This document shows positions 15,009 to 21,158 of a DNA stretch of 21,658 nt, piece after piece (within the stretch, counting starts at the first letter, position 1; every line of letters begins with the position of its first letter). Both the position numbers and the translations under genes were made by a program. Below the pieces are notes generated by a model that saw only the letters and a program-made list of their open reading frames with translations, was not told the origin of the DNA and did no database searches. This DNA is from Corynebacterium sp. (GTDB lineage Bacteria > Actinomycetota > Actinomycetes > Mycobacteriales > Mycobacteriaceae): positions 1 to 21,658 of the forward strand of contig JAKDIS010000036.1 in assembly GCA_030450335.1 (NCBI GenBank), read 5' to 3'.

Positions 15009-16495
15009 AGAGGATCCCGAACCTACCTCGTCCCACCCCGGAGATCACCGTCGGTACCACGGTGACCGGCAGCGACGTGGTCGACTGCCGGGTGCTGGTC
15101 GACGAGAAGTCCACAGCGGACCTCGCCGCGGACCTTGCCGCGGACGGGGTCTGGGAGGTCCGTGTGCCCGCTGAACCCACCGCGTTGACCGACCTCGCCG
15201 AACTGGCCGATGAGCCACGCCTCGGCGACGACGGCTGGCGGGCCGCCGGAGCCGTGCTCAGCCGCCGGCTCAGCACGCTGATCGACGCCCACCCGGTGCG
15301 CGCCAAGCGCCACACCGTCCAGATCCGGGTGCCCCGGACCGCCACGGTCCAGAACCTGCGCAACCTCGCCATGGGCATCGTGTTGGGCGGCCGGTCCATG
15401 GTCGTGACCAGGAAGGACGCCGCGGCGGAGGTGCGTTCCGTGCACCTCGACGTCAGCGATGTCAGCGGTTCCGACGGTAACGGTTCCGACGGTGGCGATG
15501 TCGCCATGGTCAAGCGGGTGGAGGACGCGGTGCACCGCGGTCGGGTGCTCGGAGCGGCGACCATGATGGCCCGTGACATCGACGCGGTGCCCTCGCCGAC
15601 CGCGACCTCGGTGTGGTGGCGACGCAAGGCCAAGGCCGTGCTCGGCGACGTGCCGGGCACCCGGGTGAAGACCCACGGGCGCGGTTGGCTGCAGCGCAAG
15701 GGGTTCGGCGGCCTGCTGGCCACCGCCTCGGCAGGGACCAGCGTCAACGACCCGGACGGTGAGGACGAGGTCGGGCTGGTCGAGATGTTCTGGGACCCGG
15801 CGGCCGCCGAGGGCGACCTCACCGACGAGCGTCCGGACGTCCTGCTCGTCGGCGGGGCCACCGTGCCCGCGGTGATCCGTGCCCTCGCCGAGCTCAAGGG
15901 GCCGAAGAAGGTCGTCGGCCTGGTCCCCGTGCACGGCTACAGTCCGCCGGCGTCCGTCCCCGGGCGGGCGAAGGCCGTCATCGAGCACGTCAACGGCACG
16001 ACCACGCAGATCCCCGGGTTCAGCGGGGCCGCGGAACGCGCGGAGGTGTGCCGGCGGCTGGCCGCCGCCGACGCGGTGGCCTACGGCGTCCAGCGCTACC
16101 GGCCGCGCCGCGTGGTCGTCGTCGGCGCGCTCACCACGGCGTCGAAGTCGGCGCTCGGGGAGCTCACCGGTGCCGTCAGCGGTGACCCGCGCGACGCCCA
16201 GGCCGTCCGGCGCGTCACGCTGCGTGGCGCCCGTGTCGGTGAACGGTGGTGGCCGCTGCCGTCGCCGACGCACCTGGAGAAGAAGGTCAGCACCCGCGAG
16301 GCCGACGTCACGGTGGCCTCCGACGGGCCGGAGGCCCTGGTGGCGCCGCTGTTCCTGCGACGTTTCGCCGCCGGTGTGCCCTGCACGGTGCTCGACACCA
16401 CGGGCCCGTCGTGGTCCGAGTCTGTCCGTGGCGAGGTGGACCGGGGTAGCTCCGGGTTCGCGGCCAGGACTCTTGTAGAGTGGTTCCGGAAGTAG
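15005..16495 (+). CDS. degenerate M17 leucyl-aminopeptidase-like protein (pseudoenzyme)
   Basis: The 496-residue protein aligns by eye along both domains of M17 leucyl aminopeptidases. Landmarks are GAATMMARDIDAVPSPT (the family has ARDLVNTPPN), LAELKGPKKVVGLVPV, RRVVVVGALTTASKSALG (family DVATLTGA) and the C-terminal APLFLRRFAAGVPCTVLDTTG with GSSGFAARTLVEWF. The metal and catalytic residues are missing. Where the family has K-G-x-x-F-D-S-G-G and a downstream Asp, this protein goes from LLVGG (280-284) almost directly to the next helix, an estimated loss of about 35 residues. The NTDAEGRL motif is replaced by GFSGAAERAE (from residue 338). Peptidase activity is therefore unlikely; the intact frame suggests a structural, regulatory or binding role. 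The start overlaps the preceding TGA as GTGA and has GAGGAG seven bases upstream. Confidence 0.82.
   Translation: MKRIPNLPRPTPEITVGTTVTGSDVVDCRVLVDEKSTADLAADLAADGVWEVRVPAEPTALTDLAELADEPRLGDDGWRAAGAVLSRRLSTLIDAHPVRAKRHTVQIRVPRTATVQNLRNLAMGIVLGGRSMVVTRKDAAAEVRSVHLDVSDVSGSDGNGSDGGDVAMVKRVEDAVHRGRVLGAATMMARDIDAVPSPTATSVWWRRKAKAVLGDVPGTRVKTHGRGWLQRKGFGGLLATASAGTSVNDPDGEDEVGLVEMFWDPAAAEGDLTDERPDVLLVGGATVPAVIRALAELKGPKKVVGLVPVHGYSPPASVPGRAKAVIEHVNGTTTQIPGFSGAAERAEVCRRLAAADAVAYGVQRYRPRRVVVVGALTTASKSALGELTGAVSGDPRDAQAVRRVTLRGARVGERWWPLPSPTHLEKKVSTREADVTVASDGPEALVAPLFLRRFAAGVPCTVLDTTGPSWSESVRGEVDRGSSGFAARTLVEWFRK
15467..15493 (+). repeat. 12-bp direct repeat in M17-like gene
   Basis: GGTTCCGACGGT occurs at 15467-15478 and 15482-15493, separated by AAC. 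It encodes GSDGNGSDG, a flexible loop between the N-terminal and catalytic-like domains. Confidence 0.7.
16476..16481 (+). promoter_or_regulatory. possible internal promoter for rlmA-like gene
   Basis: TAGAGT, preceded by TTG, lies in the last codons of the M17-like gene and matches TANANT. It would give a leader of about 70 bases for the methyltransferase. The -35 is weak. Confidence 0.3.
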
Positions 16496-16559
16496 CCGAC
16501 CCGGTGCTTCCCAGTCCCGTTTCTGACTAGTCCCGCAACCGAGGGGAGACCTCGCACCC

Positions 16560-17441
16560 GTGCTCTCTGATGTCATCGACCTGCTCGCCGACCCGGTGGA
16601 CGGCACCCTGTTGCGCGCCGGTGACGACGCGTGGAAGACCCTGGTGTCCGACTCCGGCCACAACTACGACGTGGCCCGCCAGGGGTACGTCACCCTCGCC
16701 GGTGGCGCGGGCCTGCGTTACTCCGGCGACGACGCCGAGATGATCCAGGCACGCGAGACCTTCCTGTCCGGCGGACACTTCGCCCCCTTCGTCGAGGCGA
16801 TCACCGACAACGTCGGTCACGCCCTCGACGACGCCGGGGTCGCCGACGACGCGCACCCCTCCGTCGTGGAGATCGGTGCGGGCACCGGCTACTACCTGTC
16901 GCACACGCTGGACTCCATCGTGAACTCCCGGGGTGTGGGCATCGACGTGTCCGTGCCGGCAGCCAAGCGGCTGGCGTCCTGCCACCCGCGCATCGGTGCC
17001 GTCGTGGCCGACGCCTGGTCACGTCTGCCGTTGCGCGACGGCGTCGTCGACGCGGTGACGGTGATCTTCGCCCCGCGTAACGCCGCCGAGTTCGCCCGCG
17101 TCCTGTCCCCGGAGGGGCAGGTGGTGGTGTTGACCGCGGACGCCGGGCACCTCGCCGAACTGCGTGAACCACTGGGCATCATCGATGTCGAGGAGGGGAA
17201 GGTCGAGCGGATGATCACCCAGGCGTCCGGGCACCTGGTGCCGGTGGGGGAGCCGCAGAACGTGGAGTTCGAGATGAACCTCGACCAGGCGTCCATCGCC
17301 GCGCAGATCGGCATGAGCCCGTCCGCCCGCCACATCCACCCCAAGGTGCTCGCCGAGCGGATCGCCGGGTTGCCCGAGACGATGACGGTGACTGCCCGCG
17401 CGGCGATCACCCGTCTGAAGCGCGACCCGCAACTCGGCTGA
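16560..17441 (+). CDS. RlmA-family 23S rRNA (guanine-N1) methyltransferase-like protein
   Basis: The protein has 293 residues and matches RlmA along its length: YDVARQGYVTLA, SGDDAEMIQARETFLSGGHFAPF, the SAM loop VVEIGAGTGYYL, and FAPRNAAEFARVLSPEGQVVV. RlmA proteins methylate N1 of a guanine in hairpin 35 of 23S rRNA, and some relatives give macrolide resistance. The N-terminal zinc ribbon of typical RlmA (C-P-x-C then C-x3-H) is changed to D11-P-V-D14 and S30-x3-His34; no cysteines remain to bind zinc. The methyltransferase domain looks intact. The GTG start has AGGGGAG at 16542-16548, about eleven bases upstream. It is convergent with the GH32-like gene, 23 bases away. Target base is inferred from family. 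Confidence 0.85.
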   Translation: MLSDVIDLLADPVDGTLLRAGDDAWKTLVSDSGHNYDVARQGYVTLAGGAGLRYSGDDAEMIQARETFLSGGHFAPFVEAITDNVGHALDDAGVADDAHPSVVEIGAGTGYYLSHTLDSIVNSRGVGIDVSVPAAKRLASCHPRIGAVVADAWSRLPLRDGVVDAVTVIFAPRNAAEFARVLSPEGQVVVLTADAGHLAELREPLGIIDVEEGKVERMITQASGHLVPVGEPQNVEFEMNLDQASIAAQIGMSPSARHIHPKVLAERIAGLPETMTVTARAAITRLKRDPQLG

Positions 17442-17464
17442 GTCGAGGGGGTCGGCTCCGGGGC

Positions 17465-18994
17465 CTATTCGCCGGGGTCGACCCCTGCGGCGAGGTCACG
17501 GTCGGCCAGCACGGCCTCGCGGATGAGCTTCTCCTGCTCCTCCGGGTCGTCCAGGTGGGCGAGCTGACGCTGCAGCTGGCGTCCCAACGACTCCATCGCC
17601 GACAGCACCCTGGCGCCACCGGTGGCACGTACGGCGAACCGGTCGAAGGAACCGGGACCGGTCAGCGCGGTGGTCAGTGAGACCAGCCCGCCGTCGGCGA
17701 AGACCTCACAGACCGGGCCGTCGACGAAGATGGTCAGTGTGTCGCTGTCGGCGTCGGCGAGCGGGGCCGACCGGGTGTCACCGTCGCGGGTGACCGAGAC
17801 CTCCTCACCGGAGTGGGTGATGCCGAGCAGGACGTTGCCCTCGGTGTCCAGCACGTCGACGGTGGCCGAACCGCTCTCCACCGACAGCTGGGCGGTGTAG
17901 ACCGCCGCACGGTCGGTGTAGGAGCGGACCGCGGTGGGGAGTCCGATCACGTCCTGGTAGAGGTGTCCGTCACGCAGGCTGAGGAAGCGCGGCACCGACA
18001 GGCAGTTCGCCCACGTCGCCGGCTCATCGCCGTCCTCGCTGTGCGGGAAGGCGCCCACGAGCCCGGAGAGCACCGGTCGGGTGCCGTGCACCAGGCGGGG
18101 CCGGGTGAAGTCGTGGCCGTGGTCGAGGACCTGGAAGTCCGTGGCGGTGCGGAACGTGGTCCCGTCGAGGTCCCCGACGATGTAGCCGGTCGTCTCGCCG
18201 GACTTCGTGCCGGCCGCTCCGTCCGTGCCCACGGCCAGGCTGTCGTCCGGGTAGGTGATGAACAGGACCACCCGGTCCTGGCCCGTGCCCAGGTCCGTCA
18301 TCAGCGTGATGCGCGGAGCGGAGGGGCGTCCCTCGGGGACGGACTCGCCGACGAAGGTGAGCTCGCCGCGTACCGTCCAGGACTGGCGGTCGGGGGAGTC
18401 CAGCACCACGATGCGGGCGTCTTCGTCGTCGACGAGGTCGAGGGCGAGCATCGTCCACCCCTCGCCCCGGCGCACCACCGACGGGGTGGCGAGGTTGTGG
18501 ACGGGGAACGCGGAGTCGTCGACGTCGACGGCGCCGAGGCGCTCGACGAAGGGGGAGACCACGCTGGGGTCGTCCGACACCTCGGTCGTGGCGGACGCCA
18601 AGTCGGCGATGCGTGCGCGCTGGAGGGTGAAATCCCGTGCCCCACGGCGGCCGTGGGCGACGACGTTGGACTGCAGGGACGACGGCGCGGCATCTGCGGC
18701 GTCGGCAGCGGCGGTGGTGGTCACGAAGAAGAGCTCCACCCCGTCGTCCACCGGTACGGCGGACCCGGCGAGGCAGTCGATCTCGTCGTCGCGGGGGATG
18801 AGGACGTCGTCGCACACGTCCCAGCCGTAGGGGATCCCGGAGGCGACCTGGTGGGCCCACCGGGCACCGGCGTCAGGTCGTGGCCGGAACTGGTGGAAGA
18901 CATGGAGGGACTCTCCCCGGCTCAGGGCTCCGGCTGGGGCCTCGAGAACGCCGACTTCCGCGGTGACGTGTAGTTCAGGTCTGTAGCGGTTCAC
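17465..18994 (-). CDS. GH32-fold protein lacking catalytic carboxylates
   Basis: The product of 509 residues has the layout of a GH32 fructosidase: a five-bladed propeller beginning RYRPELHV, with LHVFHQFRP, WAHQVASG and GSAVPVDDG, and a C-terminal beta-sandwich containing FVDGPVCEVFADGG. GH32 catalysis needs the Asp of WLNDPNG, the Asp of RDP and the Glu of ECP. Here the equivalents are VLEAPAG (Ala19), NLATPSV (Thr170) and PSAPRI (Ser225), while Pro20, Pro171 and Pro227 are kept. Hydrolysis of sucrose or levan is therefore unlikely. There is no signal peptide, so it is cytosolic. I prefer GTG at 18994, with AGGGA five bases upstream; a TTG at 19021 would add nine residues. Frame and length are intact, which argues for a retained non-enzymatic function, such as binding. 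Confidence 0.82.
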   Translation of the reverse strand: MNRYRPELHVTAEVGVLEAPAGALSRGESLHVFHQFRPRPDAGARWAHQVASGIPYGWDVCDDVLIPRDDEIDCLAGSAVPVDDGVELFFVTTTAAADAADAAPSSLQSNVVAHGRRGARDFTLQRARIADLASATTEVSDDPSVVSPFVERLGAVDVDDSAFPVHNLATPSVVRRGEGWTMLALDLVDDEDARIVVLDSPDRQSWTVRGELTFVGESVPEGRPSAPRITLMTDLGTGQDRVVLFITYPDDSLAVGTDGAAGTKSGETTGYIVGDLDGTTFRTATDFQVLDHGHDFTRPRLVHGTRPVLSGLVGAFPHSEDGDEPATWANCLSVPRFLSLRDGHLYQDVIGLPTAVRSYTDRAAVYTAQLSVESGSATVDVLDTEGNVLLGITHSGEEVSVTRDGDTRSAPLADADSDTLTIFVDGPVCEVFADGGLVSLTTALTGPGSFDRFAVRATGGARVLSAMESLGRQLQRQLAHLDDPEEQEKLIREAVLADRDLAAGVDPGE

Positions 18995-19002
18995 GGCATC
19001 CC

Positions 19003-19008
19003 TGTATA
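19003..19008 (-). promoter_or_regulatory. -10 element of GH32-like gene
   Basis: Minus-strand TATACA lies eight bases before the GTG at 18994, between the methyltransferase stop and this start. The position would give a nearly leaderless transcript, though AGGGA in the same gap can act as a ribosome site for a slightly longer one. Confidence 0.4.
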
Positions 19009-19064
19009 CCACCGTTAGCAAAGTCGGGGCCGTGGAATCGTCTCCACCGTCGCCGCCGTCCGGA

Positions 19065-19724
19065 CTACCGTGCGGCGTGTGTGGTGATCACGGTGCACCC
19101 GGCGCCCAGGGGCAGACGGGCCACGGTGACGTCGTCGAGGGAACGCAGGTGTTCCTCGGCGTCGGCGGCGGCGCGGGTCTGCCGGTCCGAGTTCTCCGGG
19201 TCGCCCAGGGAACCGTCCAGCAGGGAGTCCAGCAGGACCAGGATGCCGCCGGGGCGCAGGACCGGCAGCGCGGCGTCCACCGTCGCCGTGAGGTGCTCCA
19301 CGGCCGACTGTGAGACGATGATGTCGTAGGAGGAGGTCGCCAGCCGCGACACGCCCACCAGGGGGGCGGAGGGCAGGAACCGGTACGCGTTGGAGCGCAC
19401 CCCGGCGGCGTTGAACGCCGAGCGTGCCAACGCCTGGTGTTGGACCTCGGGGTCGATGCAGGTGACGTGGCCCCCGCCGGGCAGCCCGGCGAACAGGTGC
19501 AGGCCGATCACCCCGTAGGCGGGGGACATGACCACGGCCGTGGGGGAGGTGCTGGTGACCTGCGCCGCCAGGAACGTGAGGAACTCGCCGGTCATGGCGT
19601 CCGGCTTGAGCAGCCCGTACTCGTTCGCCGAATCGCGGGCGGCGTCGAGTGTCTCGTCGGTGGCGGCCGTGCTGTTGACGTAGTCGCGGACGGCGTCGAG
19701 GGCGGAGCTGGATTCTGCGTTCAC
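19065..19724 (-). CDS. Rv1220c-like O-methyltransferase family protein with altered SAM motif
   Basis: The protein has 219 residues and the class I methyltransferase fold. It matches the O-methyltransferase placed divergently to sigE in Mycobacterium (Rv1220c) and Corynebacterium. GHVTCIDPEVQHQALARSAFNAAG carries the acidic residue Asp91 that binds the SAM ribose, and VLRPGGILVLLDSLLDG is the next conserved strand. The glycine-rich motif I, usually E-x-G-x-G-x-G, is VVMSPAYGVIGL at 64-75, and the usual acidic FIDAD motif is IIVSQS. SAM binding may thus be weak or changed. Substrate is unknown. I chose the GTG at 19724 over the upstream GTG at 19784: TACAGT (TANANT) lies seven bases before it, and its N-terminus agrees with relatives. 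Confidence 0.83.
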   Translation of the reverse strand: MNAESSSALDAVRDYVNSTAATDETLDAARDSANEYGLLKPDAMTGEFLTFLAAQVTSTSPTAVVMSPAYGVIGLHLFAGLPGGGHVTCIDPEVQHQALARSAFNAAGVRSNAYRFLPSAPLVGVSRLATSSYDIIVSQSAVEHLTATVDAALPVLRPGGILVLLDSLLDGSLGDPENSDRQTRAAADAEEHLRSLDDVTVARLPLGAGCTVITTHAAR

Positions 19725-19731
19725 GGCTGTA

Positions 19732-19737
19732 ACTGTA
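19732..19737 (-). promoter_or_regulatory. -10 element of the O-methyltransferase gene, leaderless
   Basis: Minus-strand TACAGT matches TANANT and lies seven bases before the GTG at 19724, so transcription should begin at or next to the start codon. The palindrome at 19756-19768 covers the expected -35. Confidence 0.6.
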
Positions 19738-19755
19738 GGTGTGTCGGGGAGTCCT

Positions 19756-19768
19756 GGCGGTGACCGCC
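19756..19768. promoter_or_regulatory. GGCGGT-G-ACCGCC palindrome, operator candidate
   Basis: Perfect 6-bp arms around one base. It covers the -35 position of the methyltransferase promoter and lies about 90 bp upstream of the sigE -35. A repressor or activator site is possible; no known factor is assigned. Confidence 0.4.
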
Positions 19769-19854
19769 CCCGGCGAGTCGCCACAGCTCGCGGACAACGT
19801 GGGAACCGTGGATACCAGTGTGAACATTGTGCCTGGAGGGGTGCCGCAGCGGTA

Positions 19855-19884
19855 TTGCCACCGAGGGTAGGTAACCGATATATT
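19855..19884 (+). promoter_or_regulatory. sigE promoter, TTGCCA-18-TATATT
   Basis: TTGCCA at 19855-19860 and TATATT at 19879-19884 are near the housekeeping consensus with an 18-bp spacer, in the most AT-rich patch of the region. Predicted transcription start is about 19891, giving a leader of about 107 bases before the sigE ATG. Confidence 0.7.
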
Positions 19885-19905
19885 TAACGACGAAGTCAAT
19901 TGCTG

Positions 19906-19960
19906 CCTGGTCCTCTTGGTGAGTCCGCCTTAACCTCACAGGAAAACCGAAGCGACCAGG
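19906..19960 (+). promoter_or_regulatory. foldable leader of sigE mRNA
   Basis: CCTGGTC at 19906-19912 can pair with GACCAGG at 19954-19960. Nested inside, GTGAG at 19919-19923 can pair with CTCAC at 19935-19939 around an 11-base loop. The element is between the promoter and the ribosome site AGGA at 19986-19989. It does not match a riboswitch class I recognise. Confidence 0.4.
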
Positions 19961-19997
19961 TACTCCGTGGCAATGCACGTGCGTGAGGATGGATATC

Positions 19998-20585
19998 ATG
20001 AACACCGCAGCAGACCCCGGCACCACCGGGGCGACCGACGCCTTCGACCGCGGTGAGGGCGACATGCCGAGCTGGAGCGAGCTGGTGCAGGAGCACGCGG
20101 ACAGCGTCTACCGGTTGGCCTACCGGCTCAGCGGTGACCGGCAGGACGCCGAGGATCTCACGCAGGACACCTTCATGAGGGCGTTCCGGTCGCTGAAGTC
20201 CTACCGTCCAGGCACGTTCTCCGGGTGGCTGCACCGGATCACCACGAACCTCTTCCTGGACATGGTCCGCCACCGCGGCACGATCCGGATGGAGGCCCTG
20301 CCGGACGACTACGACCGCGTGGAGGGCACCCGGCTCGGGCCGGAGCGGGCCTTCGAGATGAGCAACCTCGACCCGGCCCTGGAGCGGGCGTTGGACGATC
20401 TCAGCGCGGAGTTCCGCGTCGCGGTGATCCTGTGTGACGGTCTCGACATGACCTACGAGGAGATCGCCGACACCCTCGGGTTGAAGATGGGCACGGTCCG
20501 CTCACGCATCCACCGGGCGCGGACCCAGCTGAGGGCCAGTCTGGAGCGCTCCGCCGGCGAACTCAGCTACGTGCCGCAGTCTTAG
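19998..20585 (+). CDS. sigE: ECF sigma factor SigE
   Basis: The 195-residue protein is a group 4 (ECF) sigma factor. Region 2 is [26 protein letters not shown] with the -10 recognition helix continuing through [19 protein letters not shown], and region 4 is [31 protein letters not shown] with helix-turn-helix [16 protein letters not shown]. The divergent methyltransferase, the zinc anti-sigma gene 87 bases downstream and tatB identify it as SigE, the envelope and surface stress factor of mycobacteria and corynebacteria. I chose the ATG at 19998 because GTGAGGA stands about eight bases upstream; the GTG at 19983 and ATG at 19989 overlap this site. No ECF-type GGAAC/GTT promoter is found upstream, so strong autoregulation is not evident; GGAAC occurs at 19802 without a matching -10. 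Confidence 0.93.
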   Translation: MNTAADPGTTGATDAFDRGEGDMPSWSELVQEHADSVYRLAYRLSGDRQDAEDLTQDTFMRAFRSLKSYRPGTFSGWLHRITTNLFLDMVRHRGTIRMEALPDDYDRVEGTRLGPERAFEMSNLDPALERALDDLSAEFRVAVILCDGLDMTYEEIADTLGLKMGTVRSRIHRARTQLRASLERSAGELSYVPQS

Positions 20586-20672
20586 CGCTATCATCGATGG
20601 CAACGAAGCCATTGAGTCCGTTGATGCCGGACGGCGCACGGTAGGTGCGAGGCCGACGAGGAGGTCCCAGTC

Positions 20673-21110
20673 ATGTCGGAAGTCGGGCGACTGTCAGATG
20701 TCGGTCATCTGACCCCAGAGGTCGTTGCGGCGCTGGTCGACGGGGAATTGACCCGCGGCGCCGAACACCGGGCCCGGATTCACCTGGTGCACTGCGGGGA
20801 ATGCCGTGAGGAGGTCAGGGCTCAACGCCAGGCCGCCGAGCGACTGCGGGGCAGCATCCCGATGGACGAGATCCACGTCTCGGGCAGCCTGATGAGCCGT
20901 CTGGCGCGCATCCCCGACGACTGCGACGGCACCGGCCCCGGGGAGCAGGACGCGGCGGCGGAGCATGACCCGGTGGGCATCGACGGGTGCCGCCGGCCGG
21001 ACAGCCTGACCGGCCGGATGGCGGCCGCCGCGCGCAAGGTGCAGCGCCGCACGACGGGATGGACGGCCAATGGCCGCTCGAAGTCGCCGCGTCAGCAGGG
21101 GGAGGGCTAG
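20673..21110 (+). CDS. zinc-associated anti-sigma factor of SigE (CseE/RseA type)
   Basis: The 145-residue soluble protein has the ZAS signature H-x3-C-x2-C as His37-Cys41-Cys44 in HLVHCGEC, after the helix LTPEVVAALVDGELTRGAEHRARI. Such proteins hold the ECF sigma factor and release it on thiol oxidation or phosphorylation and proteolysis. There is no transmembrane segment, as in mycobacterial RseA. The C-terminal half is acidic, then basic and low in predicted structure. GAGGAGG at 20658-20664 gives strong translation, eight bases before the ATG. It directly follows sigE, and tatB follows 48 bases later. In Mycobacterium htrA lies between the anti-sigma gene and tatB; here it is absent. Confidence 0.9.
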   Translation: MSEVGRLSDVGHLTPEVVAALVDGELTRGAEHRARIHLVHCGECREEVRAQRQAAERLRGSIPMDEIHVSGSLMSRLARIPDDCDGTGPGEQDAAAEHDPVGIDGCRRPDSLTGRMAAAARKVQRRTTGWTANGRSKSPRQQGEG

Positions 21111-21158
21111 GATCGAGATGTTGTCAGTACCGAGTGATCCGAGAGAGAGGCGTGGCAG

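Noticed and set aside
17448..17485. GGGGTCG/CGACCCC inverted repeat between the RlmA-like and GH32-like genes as a terminator
   Set aside because: Only 7-bp arms with a 24-base loop, no T-run, and it extends into the GH32-like coding end.
19802..19830. GGAAC as the -35 of an ECF (SigE/SigH) autoregulated promoter
   Set aside because: No GTT-type -10 at 16-19 bases downstream; the TTGCCA/TATATT pair explains the region better.
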